Part shown: piece after piece, positions 52,406 to 59,443 of the stretch
How positions within the stretch are numbered: position 1 is the stretch's first letter
Layout of the letters: every line of letters begins with the position of its first letter
Assembly: GCA_022567155.1 (NCBI GenBank)
Contig: JADFHN010000015.1
Coordinates: forward strand, 1 to 59,443
Source: Bacteroidota bacterium
GTDB lineage: Bacteria > Bacteroidota > Bacteroidia > Cytophagales > Cyclobacteriaceae
DNA: 59,443 nt
Direction: 5' to 3'
The notes under the pieces: model-generated
Seen by the model: only the letters and a program-made list of their open reading frames with translations
What the model was told of the DNA's origin: nothing
Database searches by the model: none
Translations under genes and position numbers: made by a program

Positions 52406-53779
52406 ATGTTTTCTGGAAAGACAATTTTTATGCTTGTTACTGTAGCAGTGTGCATTTTTGCGGCAGGAAACGGGTATGCGCAGATCAGGGTGGATACAAC
52501 CAGGTCCGCTGAATTTCTGGTTCAGGATATTCTGATCGGACAGGGTATTCTGGTAGGCAATGTAACTTCTCGCGGAGCCCCCTATGCGATCGCGCTGTTT
52601 ACAGACAGCTCAGCGCAGGTGGGAATTAAAGAGGGGATATTGCTTTCAACGGGAAACGTATATTACAGCATCGGGCCCAACAAAAGTCCACGTTCAGGAT
52701 GGGCCAGCAACACCCCTGGAGATGAAGACCTCAATAAAATTACCCGCGGCAAGACGTACGATGCCGCAGTGCTTGAATTTGATTTCATAGCAAGCTCGGA
52801 AATGCTATCGTTCAATTTTGTTTTTGCTTCCGAGGAATACCAGGAATACGTGGGCTCCAAATTCAATGATGTTTTCGGGTTTTTCCTTAACGGCCCAAAT
52901 GCCGACCATGTAAACCTTGCCACGCTACCGGATGGCAAAACCCCTATCACCATAAACAGTGTTAATCACGAAAAGGGAAAAATGTATTATGTGGACAACC
53001 CCTATTACAACACTTCGGACCCGTTTATCTGGGACGTCAGGAAACGAAAAGTTGTGAAAAATAAGAAATACCTGAAAAAAGTGGATCCACCACGTTACGA
53101 TGTGCAATTTGATGGCTTTACGGTGGTATTGCAGGCCCGATACACTGTATTTCCTGATGAAATATATCATATCAAAATGGCTATTGCAGATGTATCGGAC
53201 GGCATCCTGGATTCGGGTGTATTTCTTGAGGCAGGTTCTTTCCGGAGCTCGGGAGAGATATTTGTTACGCTTGATGAAACAGAAGACAGGTTTGACAAGG
53301 TTCAACCTGATCAAAAGATCCCCCTGATGGTTGAAACGAACGATGTAACTGCAAAGGCATCAACGAAAGGCTTGGGTGTTATTGCCGAAAATATAAACTA
53401 CCTGCCTGAACCGGAGATGGTAACCCCGGATTTCAAGATAGTTAACATTGAGTTTGCATTTGATTCGTATGAAATACCCGACTCTTTCGAGCACATCATC
53501 CATAGTATTTATAAGTTGCTTGAAAGTAACCCGGATATACGTGTTGAAGTGATCGGACACACCGACAACCGGGGTTCCGGGATGTACAATATGCAGCTTT
53601 CAAAAAAGAGATCAGACACAGTTATAAAACATTTATTCGATTTTGGCGTTAAACCTGATAGGATAACAAGCCGGTTTATGGGTGAAACGGCTCCGGTTGA
53701 TTCAAATAACACAGAAAAAGGCAGGGCCAGAAACCGAAGAGTAGAATTTATGATAAAACGTGGGAAAACATTGAATTAG
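52406..53779 (+). CDS. Choice-of-anchor-L domain fused to OmpA C-terminal domain
   Basis: 457 residues. Signal peptide (MFSGKTIFMLVTVAVCIFAAGNGYA). Residues ~40-275 form a choice-of-anchor-L domain, with FIASSEMLSFNFVFASEEYQEYVGSKFNDVFGFFLNG as the hallmark plus PITINSVNHEKG and KMAIADVSDGILDSGVFLEAGSF at its end. After a ~60-residue linker the last ~100 residues are an OmpA/MotB peptidoglycan-binding domain (NIEFAFDSYEIPDSF, IRVEVIGHTDNRGS, NMQLSKKRSDTVIKHLFDFG, RARNRRVEFMIKR). The choice-of-anchor-L domain is normally tied to T9SS or other surface anchors; here it is joined directly to a peptidoglycan-binding domain, so the protein could link an envelope structure to the wall. Function unknown. 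Confidence 0.9.
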   Translation: MFSGKTIFMLVTVAVCIFAAGNGYAQIRVDTTRSAEFLVQDILIGQGILVGNVTSRGAPYAIALFTDSSAQVGIKEGILLSTGNVYYSIGPNKSPRSGWASNTPGDEDLNKITRGKTYDAAVLEFDFIASSEMLSFNFVFASEEYQEYVGSKFNDVFGFFLNGPNADHVNLATLPDGKTPITINSVNHEKGKMYYVDNPYYNTSDPFIWDVRKRKVVKNKKYLKKVDPPRYDVQFDGFTVVLQARYTVFPDEIYHIKMAIADVSDGILDSGVFLEAGSFRSSGEIFVTLDETEDRFDKVQPDQKIPLMVETNDVTAKASTKGLGVIAENINYLPEPEMVTPDFKIVNIEFAFDSYEIPDSFEHIIHSIYKLLESNPDIRVEVIGHTDNRGSGMYNMQLSKKRSDTVIKHLFDFGVKPDRITSRFMGETAPVDSNNTEKGRARNRRVEFMIKRGKTLN

Positions 53780-53925
53780 ATATGGATACAGGATTTATTC
53801 TGGTCTGATTTTTGTTGTATTTACATAGTGCGTTACATCTGAATTGAAAAGAAGTAGTGACAAACACAACCTTTTGAGCGTTTTGTTTGTAATTATTATT
53901 GGATAGTAACGATTATTGGAAAGAC

Positions 53926-53931
53926 AGGAGG
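53926..53931 (+). promoter_or_regulatory. Strong Shine-Dalgarno site of rpoD (AGGAGG)
   Basis: A perfect AGGAGG, 5 bases before the ATG at 53937. Bacteroidota genes seldom use strong sites, so this one stands out and fixes the start: the frame also opens 21 bp earlier at 53916, but that ATG lies upstream of the site. Confidence 0.8.
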
Positions 53932-53936
53932 TTAAA

Positions 53937-54803
53937 ATGCGACAATTAAAAGTAACAAAGTCGATTACAAACAGGAGCAGTGAATCGCTCAACAAGTATC
54001 TTCAGGATATCAGCAAAGAACAAATGGTAACTCCTGAAGAAGAAGTGGCTCTTGCACGCCGTATCAAGCAAGGTGATCAGGCGGCGCTCGATAAAATGGT
54101 AAGGGCAAATCTGAGATTTGTTGTTTCTGTAGCAAAAAAGTATCAGAATTCGGCGTTATCACTTAACGACCTGATAAACGAGGGTAATATCGGGTTGGTG
54201 AAAGCTGCCCAGCGATTCGATGAAACCAAAGGATTTAAGTTTATATCATATGCGGTTTGGTGGATCCGGCAATCCATCATTCAGGCCATCTCTGAACAAT
54301 CAAGGCTGATTCGTATGCCGTTGAACAAAGTGGATTCTCTTGGCAAGATCAATGCTGCCATTATGAAAATTGAGCAGCATGAAGAAAGGACGCCTACGGC
54401 AGAAGAGCTGGCCAAAATTGTGAGTATGGATAAAAATGAGGTGCTGAAGGTGATGAATCTCGCCGGGCGTCATGTATCAGTTAATGCACCTTTTAAAGCG
54501 GAGGAATCAAACAGCCTGCTTGATGTGCTCGAAGACAAAGAAATGGACCGTGCCGATACGCACATGGATAGAATCCATTCATTGAAAATTGAGACCGAAC
54601 GTGCACTTTCCTCTTTAACTGAGCAGGAAAAAGAGGTAGTAAAGCTGTATTATGGGCTCAGTACCGGACAACCGCTCACCCTCGGCGAAATTGGAGAGAA
54701 GTTCGATCTTACGAATGAACGTATCCGGCAGATCAAGTTGAGGGCGCTTGCCAAACTCAGAACATCAAAAAGAAAATCTCTTTTGAAAGAGTATCTTGGT
54801 TAA
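53937..54803 (+). CDS. rpoD: RNA polymerase primary sigma factor (sigma-70/RpoD, Bacteroidota type)
   Basis: 288 residues, the short form of the phylum without region 1.1. Region 1.2 (SLNKYLQDISKEQMVTPEEEVALARRIKQGD), region 2 with NLRFVVSVAKKYQN, LNDLINEGNIGLVKAAQRFDETKGFKFISYAVWWIRQSI (-10 recognition and melting), region 3 (SRLIRMPLNKV, EELAKIVSMDKNEV) and region 4.2 helix-turn-helix TLGEIGEKFDLTNERIRQIKLRALAKLR are all intact. It recognises the -7/-33 promoters of the organism. Start set by the Shine-Dalgarno site; a strong hairpin terminator follows 21 bp after the stop, so the gene is its own transcription unit. Confidence 0.98.
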   Translation: MRQLKVTKSITNRSSESLNKYLQDISKEQMVTPEEEVALARRIKQGDQAALDKMVRANLRFVVSVAKKYQNSALSLNDLINEGNIGLVKAAQRFDETKGFKFISYAVWWIRQSIIQAISEQSRLIRMPLNKVDSLGKINAAIMKIEQHEERTPTAEELAKIVSMDKNEVLKVMNLAGRHVSVNAPFKAEESNSLLDVLEDKEMDRADTHMDRIHSLKIETERALSSLTEQEKEVVKLYYGLSTGQPLTLGEIGEKFDLTNERIRQIKLRALAKLRTSKRKSLLKEYLG

Positions 54804-55128
54804 GTTTAGTTAGTTAAGGTTGTGTACATCAGAAAAGCCGGTAAGTTTTACTGGCTTTTCTGATGTATATATATGGAGGCAGAATTGAAAGCCGGACACT
54901 GTATTACAAAATATATTATACAAAATGTAAAACGGCGTTTTATGCGTTGAAAATATAACTATTCACGGAGTTCCCCTTCAGGGGTCCAGGTGGAGCGGAA
55001 GGAAAATGTTGTCACGCACGGTATATCGCCAAATATACGCCAAGCAGCCGGCTCGTGTTGCGGGAAAACTCAGTTTGATTTGTATAAGATAATTCTGTTA
55101 ATTGAATAAAAATGTATAGCAGGTTTAT
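54804..55128. other. Intergenic region with terminator and a CCCCTTCAGGGG repeat core
   Basis: Beyond the rpoD terminator this 325-bp stretch has CCCCTTCAGGGG near 54972, the same palindromic core as at 2744, followed by unrelated sequence. No gene seen. Confidence 0.6.
54825..54867 (+). terminator. Strong stem-loop terminator after rpoD
   Basis: Arms 54825-54844 and 54848-54867 pair over 20 bp (one G-U) around a 3-base loop. The right arm is followed by TATATATA rather than a U-run, but the left arm carries an A-run and the right arm a TTTT, so it may act in both orientations. Confidence 0.8.
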
Positions 55129-56790
55129 ATGAAACACTTCTTTTTTTTTCTTTCGGGCACACTTATGATTAGTTGCACATCAAATTCTGAAAAAGCAGAG
55201 CTGATCGTTCAAAATGCCGTTATCTGGACGGCAAATCCAGAGCAACCCTATGCAGAAGCGCTGGCTGTAAAAGCAGGAAAGATTCTGGCGGTTGGCAGCA
55301 ACGCGGATATACAGAAATATGCGGGTAGCGATACGGAAATTACCGATGTAAATTCCGGGTTTATTGTACCGGGCTTCATAGACAGCCACGTTCATTTTAT
55401 TGCCGGTGGCAAAAACCTCTCATCCGTTCAGCTTCGTGATGCATCCACACCTGAAGAGTTTATCCACCGGATTGCCGAATATGCCCGAACCCTGGCACCC
55501 GGCGAGTGGATTACGGGGGGCGACTGGGACCATAAATTATGGGGAGGGGAATTGCCCCGGAAAGAATGGATTGACTCCGTGACGCAGGAAAACCCTGTAA
55601 TAATCAACCGCCTCGACGGACACATGGCGCTGGTGAATTCGCTCACACTAAACCTTGAAGGAATCACCAGAGATACAAAATCAGTTGAAGGTGGTGAAAT
55701 TATTTTTAATGATAAAACCGGTGAACCTACGGGAATTTTTCTCGATAATGCATACTACCAGATGCTTGGGAATGCCATGCCTGCTGACAGTGAGGAGCAA
55801 CAGGAACGCTACATGAAAGCTGCCATGCAACACGTTGTTTCTCACGGTGTTACATCCGTCCACGATATGGATGGTTTTGAAAGTCTGCGGGTTTTTGAAC
55901 GGCTGCGCGACAAAGGCGAAATGATGGTCCGGGTATATAGTTGTATCCCCTTGTCCCGGTGGAAGTTGTTACAGCAAAAGATCATCAAAGAAGGCACCGG
56001 AGACGAATGGGTGAAAACAGGCAGCCTTAAAGGATTTGTAGACGGTTCATTGGGTTCGCACACAGCTGCATTCTTCGATCCGTACTCAGATGCACCGGAG
56101 CATAAAGGATTTTTTGTCAATTCCAAAGAGGAGCTCTACCGTTGGATTTCGGATGCTGACAGCGCCGGACTTCAAGTAGTGGTTCATGCTATTGGAGATA
56201 GCGCTAACAGTACGTTATTGGATATTTATGAACAGGTGGTGGATGAAAATGGGCCCCGTGACCGGAGATTCCGGATTGAGCATGCGCAACATATAGCCTC
56301 CAAAGATTTTGCACGTTTTGAAGCATTGGCGGTCATTGCCAGCGTCCAGCCCTACCATGCGATCGATGACGGACGATGGGCCGAAAAAGTCATTGGTCCG
56401 GACAGGATAAAGACTACCTATCCTTTCCGGTCATTCCTTGATGCAGGCGTCAGGATAGCGTTGGGTTCTGACTGGTTTGTGGCTCCGCCTGTCCCGCTCA
56501 CCGGTATCTATGCGGCTGTGACCCGTAGAACGCTGGATGAACAAAATCCGGATGGCTGGGTTCCCGAACAAAAAATAACGGTAGAAGAGGCATTACGCGG
56601 ATATACTATCGATGCGGCATACGCTTCTTTTGATGAAGACATTAAAGGTTCGCTGGAACCGGGAAAACTGGCTGATTTCGTGATCCTGGATAAGAATATC
56701 TTCAAGATTGAACCTGAAGCAATCAGGGATGTACGGGTTAAAATGACATTTGTGGGTGGCAGGAAGGTGTTTAGCAGATCTCCGCGATAA
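55129..56790 (+). CDS. Amidohydrolase-family lipoprotein (YtcJ-like)
   Basis: 553 residues. Lipobox LMISCTSN (Cys16). Metal-dependent amidohydrolase fold: IVPGFIDSHVHFIAGG provides the HxH pair, the carboxylated region is GFVDGSLGSHTAAFFDPYSD, LQVVVHAIGDSA and FRIEHAQHIASKD give further His ligands, and IALGSDWFVAPPVPL the final Asp; GSLEPGKLADFVILD is the usual C-terminal strap. The subfamily (AepA/YtcJ) hydrolyses amides of largely unknown identity. Being a lipoprotein puts it outside the cytoplasm. Lies just upstream of the IS-invaded region. Confidence 0.9.
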   Translation: MKHFFFFLSGTLMISCTSNSEKAELIVQNAVIWTANPEQPYAEALAVKAGKILAVGSNADIQKYAGSDTEITDVNSGFIVPGFIDSHVHFIAGGKNLSSVQLRDASTPEEFIHRIAEYARTLAPGEWITGGDWDHKLWGGELPRKEWIDSVTQENPVIINRLDGHMALVNSLTLNLEGITRDTKSVEGGEIIFNDKTGEPTGIFLDNAYYQMLGNAMPADSEEQQERYMKAAMQHVVSHGVTSVHDMDGFESLRVFERLRDKGEMMVRVYSCIPLSRWKLLQQKIIKEGTGDEWVKTGSLKGFVDGSLGSHTAAFFDPYSDAPEHKGFFVNSKEELYRWISDADSAGLQVVVHAIGDSANSTLLDIYEQVVDENGPRDRRFRIEHAQHIASKDFARFEALAVIASVQPYHAIDDGRWAEKVIGPDRIKTTYPFRSFLDAGVRIALGSDWFVAPPVPLTGIYAAVTRRTLDEQNPDGWVPEQKITVEEALRGYTIDAAYASFDEDIKGSLEPGKLADFVILDKNIFKIEPEAIRDVRVKMTFVGGRKVFSRSPR

Positions 56791-56826
56791 AATATTTTGA
56801 CTCCGGCTAAATCTTCGCTTCGGTTA

Positions 56827-56946
56827 TTACATCCCCAATAACCGGTTAATTATCAAAACGAGTTCATCCTGTCGTTTGTACATTGCATCCACCGGACATA
56901 CTTTCACATAGGGAGGATTATCGAAGTGGAAACAGGTTTTGGGTAC
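56827..56946 (-). pseudogene. Fragment of a 4Fe-4S oxidoreductase subunit, cut by the IS630 element
   Basis: Read on the minus strand, about 40 codons give TCFHFDNPPYVKVCPVDAMY and then KRQDELVL, clearly the CxHCxxPPCxxVCPxxAxYKRxDG module of NrfC/DmsB-like electron-transfer subunits. Two of the cluster cysteines are replaced (Phe and Tyr), and a stop follows at 56827. The upstream part of the gene is missing at the IS630 end (about 56948). It is therefore a decaying remnant of a respiratory enzyme gene. Confidence 0.7.
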
Positions 56947-56948
56947 TA

Positions 56949-57824
56949 GTGTCGTGTCAACTTATAATTGTCGGATAAAGTCTTTTTAGTTTTATTCTAG
57001 CTTTATCAGTGGTAAACTGCCAGTTTATGATTGATTTTTTATTATTCCGATCTCTTTGCCATGCACTTACCTCTTGAATAATTGTTTCCATTTTGTCAAT
57101 TCTACGGTTCAGGCATTGTCCCATTAACACATTCAGTTCTATTTCAGCCATGTTTAACCAACTGCCATGCTTTGGTGTGTAGATAAATTCAAACCGGTCC
57201 CAGATTCGTTTGGCTTCTTCCGGGGGAAAAGTTTCATACAAAGCAGCCGGTTTGTGTGTGTTCAGGTTATCCATGACAAGTCTGATCTTTTTGGCTGAAG
57301 GATAATATTCATCCGAGATTTTTTTTATGAATACTGCCCAGTCTGCCTTTGTTCTCCTTTCGGTAACTTTTACGTATCGTTTTCCTGTCAATGGCTCATT
57401 AGCCATAAAAATATTTGCCACACCACATCGTTCATACTCATAATCTTCTCTGGTATCACTACCTGGCTTCCTGGCTATTGGAATACGGGTATGTTTTATC
57501 AATTGCTTAGGCGACTCGTCCATACAAATAACCGGAAAAACTTTCCTGTAAGGCGTTTTGTATACATCCAGTACCAATTCCATGTGGGCTACAAAATCAC
57601 TGTTTTCCAAGGGTGGGATTACCCATCCCTTTACCTTCCATGGCTTAATTTCGTTTTTTTTAGTACCTGACGTATGGTTTCATGGGATACATTGTCTACA
57701 TACTTAAATTCGACCATTTTATCAGCCAGCATACGTAAAGACCAACGGGTATATCCTTTCGGGGCTTCGCTGCAACTCAGTGCAATCTGGTTATTTCGGT
57801 CAGACCATGCCAGGCATTTCGGTC
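56949..57824 (-). mobile_element. IS630-family element, right side truncated
   Basis: Left end begins near AGTGTCGTGTCAACTTATAA, next to a CTAG that fits the TA target preference of the family. Encodes one DDE transposase split by a frameshift. The other end and the first part of the transposase (HTH domain) are missing where the IS21-like element starts near 57825. Confidence 0.75.
56957..57822 (-). pseudogene. IS630-family DDE transposase, 5' truncated, two frames joined at an A7 tract
   Basis: The downstream frame (57655-56957) holds the whole catalytic domain: WVIPPLENSDFVAHME, ICMDESPKQLI (first Asp), LVMDNLNTHKPAAL (second Asp) and NMAEIELNVLMGQ (Glu). The upstream frame (57822-57656) gives CLAWSDRN, CSEAPKGYTRWSLRMLADKM and HETIRQVLKK. 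The frames meet at CTA AAA AAA AC on the minus strand (A7 at 57655-57661): a -1 slip there joins them into QVLKKNEIKPWKVKGW, the usual family sequence. This is the classical A6/A7 slippery context used by several IS families. The N-terminal HTH part is gone, so this copy is dead whether or not the frameshift is programmed. Confidence 0.85.
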
Positions 57825-57868
57825 AAATGGTGCCACTTTGAAAGATGCTGCAAAATATTAAAAATTAA

Positions 57869-58606
57869 TCATTCATTTTTTAAAATTCCTTTTCTTAACG
57901 ACTCTCCTTTCAAGTCTATTCTATGTGAGGAGTGAATTAGTCTATCTAAAATAGCATCAGCTATGGTACCTTCACCAATAATATCATACCATGCTGAGAC
58001 AGGTATTTGGGAAGAAATAATGGTTGACATTTGGTTATGCCTATCGTCCACTATATCCATAAGTGCCTCACGGGCATGATTATCAAAGGCTTGTAGCCCA
58101 AAGTCATCTAAAATAAGCAGGGTTACTTTTAGGAGTTTATTAAGCTCTTTGATGTAAGTGCCATCCAGTTTTGAGAGCTTTAGTCTAGCAAGTAACCGAG
58201 CTGCATTGGTATAAAAGACTTTATTTCCCATCAAGCATGCCTGATGTCCCAATGCCTGGGCTAAATAGCTTTTGCCCACCCCGGAAGCGCCTGTGAGGAT
58301 AATATTTTCCTTTTTTTTCATAAAATCCAATGTGCTTAACCGGTTAAACATATTTTTATCCAGGTTTCTGGCTTCGGTAAAACTTACCTCAGCAATGGAG
58401 GCTTTTTGACGAAAACCTGCCTGATGAAGCAAACGGCTGATTTTTTTATTTTGCCTGTCTTCCCACTCATGGTCTGTCAGCAATGCCAGGTACTCATCAG
58501 GTGTGGTGTCATTAAATTGATTGTTTTTCACATGCTGGTAGTGCAATTCAGCCATCGCGCTCAATCGCATCTGTTTTAGTTTTTCAATGGTTTGATTGTT
58601 GTTCAT
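57869..58606 (-). CDS. istB: IS21-family helper ATPase IstB
   Basis: 245 residues of an AAA+ ATPase that assembles on DNA and delivers the IstA transposase to target sites. N-terminal helical part (QTIEKLKQMRLSAMAELHYQH and DHEWEDRQNKKISRLLHQAGF), Walker A LTGASGVGKSYLAQALGHQA near residue 105, Walker B LLILDDFGLQAFD near 165 and the sensor region MSTIISSQIPVSAWYDIIGEGTIADAILDRLIHSSHRI are all intact. Starts 15 bp after istA. Confidence 0.96.
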   Translation of the reverse strand: MNNNQTIEKLKQMRLSAMAELHYQHVKNNQFNDTTPDEYLALLTDHEWEDRQNKKISRLLHQAGFRQKASIAEVSFTEARNLDKNMFNRLSTLDFMKKKENIILTGASGVGKSYLAQALGHQACLMGNKVFYTNAARLLARLKLSKLDGTYIKELNKLLKVTLLILDDFGLQAFDNHAREALMDIVDDRHNQMSTIISSQIPVSAWYDIIGEGTIADAILDRLIHSSHRIDLKGESLRKGILKNE

Positions 58607-58621
58607 AGTATATAATTTAAA

Positions 58622-59443
58622 TTATTGAAAGCTTTGCCCACCACGTATATTATCATGGGGTGGAATATGGGATTTACAACTATCTTCTTTTTGGATATCC
58701 CAATATTCTTTGTCCAGATTATTGGCAAGAATATTTTTAATACGGGTATAAGAAATGGCTTCTCCATAAACGGCACGCTTGCAGGCATTATTTAGTCTCT
58801 GTGATCCATACACGCGATGAAGTTGAATAATGCCCATGGCTCGTTTGTAAGCCGTTTCCGGGTAATCGCATGCAATAAATAGTCCTTCTACACAGGCCAA
58901 TACATCATCCCCATGTCTGACAGCCATTTTTTTAAAGTATTCAGGGCTCCAGTCTGTATAATCCTTATGGGTGCTGCTCAAATGAGTTTTATTCGTGATA
59001 TACATCCCCTTTGAAGGGTTACGCCGGTGTAATGCGATCCGCTCATGGTAGTGATAAACTTCAACCGTGGATTGGGTATAGTGGATAAGGGTTGATTTAC
59101 CAATATAGCGATAGGGTACGCTGTAATAACTCTTATCGGGAGAGAAATAAACATACCCTATTTTCTGCACTTTGGCCCTTTTGTAATCTTTAAGCTGATA
59201 AGGACCATAAGGAAGGGGTTTTAAATAGCCCCGTTCTACCGATTGAAAGAGTTCCCTTCTACTGGCTTCTTTACGCTGAAAAAGCAAGTCGTTATAGGCG
59301 CTAAGCAGTTTTTGTATCTCTTTGTTCAGATCCTCTAAAGAAAAAAATGTCATCGCACGTATGGGGTAATAGATGCGCTGATAGGCAAGTTGTACCGCAT
59401 TTTCAACCAGGGCTTTGTCTTGTGGGGAATAACTGCGGGTAGG
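58622..59443 (-). CDS. istA: IS21-family transposase IstA, C-terminal part (start beyond window)
   Basis: The frame is open through 59443 (…PTRSYSPQDKALVENAVQLAYQRIYYPIRA…, the last being the segment just before an internal Met at 59353), so the gene begins outside. Visible are the end of the rve integrase core with KALVENAV (third catalytic Glu region) and the C-terminal domain with LPLPYGPYQ-like YLKPLPYGPYQLKDYKRAKV and YFSPDKSYYSVPYRYIGK. IstA cuts and joins transposon ends. A full IstA is about 500 residues; about 273 are seen here. No frameshift in this part. Confidence 0.93.
   Translation of the reverse strand, partial: PTRSYSPQDKALVENAVQLAYQRIYYPIRAMTFFSLEDLNKEIQKLLSAYNDLLFQRKEASRRELFQSVERGYLKPLPYGPYQLKDYKRAKVQKIGYVYFSPDKSYYSVPYRYIGKSTLIHYTQSTVEVYHYHERIALHRRNPSKGMYITNKTHLSSTHKDYTDWSPEYFKKMAVRHGDDVLACVEGLFIACDYPETAYKRAMGIIQLHRVYGSQRLNNACKRAVYGEAISYTRIKNILANNLDKEYWDIQKEDSCKSHIPPHDNIRGGQSFQ

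Larger units (their letters stand above)
57825..59443 (-). mobile_element. IS21-family element (istA-istB), runs off the window
   Basis: Carries istA and istB in the standard order on the minus strand, with istB distal. The inner end is placed near 57825-57850, where the IS630 reading ends in GGTGCCACTTTG; I cannot fix it to the base. The other end lies beyond 59443. Confidence 0.85.

Noticed and set aside
1-59443. CRISPR arrays, prophage or defence island
   Set aside because: No regularly spaced repeats, no phage structural genes and no recognisable defence genes were seen in any part of the window.

Overview
This is a chromosome segment of a member of the phylum Bacteroidota, probably a Bacteroidales/Marinilabiliales/Cytophagales-type environmental organism; I cannot place it to genus. 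The phylum call rests on a T9SS C-terminal sorting domain, a free TonB-plug lipoprotein, two DUF5916 outer-membrane proteins, a 288-residue primary sigma factor without region 1.1, promoter-like TAnnTTTG boxes and the general lack of Shine-Dalgarno sites. Coding density is high and GC is moderate.

Layout. 1-2.9 kb: 3' part of a large secreted T9SS protein and a gene-free stretch of dispersed repeats. 2.9-13.6 kb: housekeeping block (mutS, SpoU methylase, fumC, SPOR-like envelope protein, recJ, lptB, an exported CbiX-like chelatase, a GH3-type acyl-adenylase). 13.6-19.7 kb: two thioredoxin-fold envelope proteins, a gene-free AT-rich region with clustered DnaA boxes, a ClC channel, a nitronate-monooxygenase-like flavoprotein and an unknown helical protein. 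19.7-23.4 kb: VOC protein, then a cobalamin riboswitch controlling a BtuB-like receptor and a BtuG-like beta-propeller lipoprotein. 23.5-31.2 kb: two glycosyltransferases, a DUF2652 protein, a class V aminotransferase, a truncated YCII gene cut by a repeat, a TonB-plug lipoprotein and an M49-like peptidase. 32.2-37.3 kb: ilvD-ilvB-ilvN-ilvC, with a short ORF and a terminator-like hairpin in front that look like an attenuator. 37.5-47 kb: an HpcH/HpaI aldolase interrupted by an in-frame TGA, two DUF5916 barrels, a WG-repeat protein, a TylF-like methyltransferase, tRNA-Arg(CCG), a CDGSH protein and small envelope proteins. 47.4-54.9 kb: a RAYT transposase interrupted by an in-frame TGA, an M48 protease, a PBP4-like/GH3 peptidoglycan pair, a choice-of-anchor-L/OmpA fusion and rpoD with a strong terminator. 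55.1-59.4 kb: an amidohydrolase, then a remnant of a 4Fe-4S subunit cut by an IS630 element that is itself cut by an IS21-family element running off the window.

How genes work together: the four ilv genes give the common Ile/Val pathway; the B12 pair captures corrinoid at the cell surface under riboswitch control; the PBP4/GH3 pair (overlapping by 14 bp) acts on periplasmic peptidoglycan; LptB serves LPS export. No CRISPR array, phage or obvious defence island is present. The observations I rate highest are the ilv attenuator candidate, the DnaA-box cluster, the riboswitch-BtuB-BtuG unit, the exported His/Met-rich chelatase, the two genes each broken by a single in-frame TGA, the slippery A7 tract in the IS630 transposase, and the palindromic repeat family.
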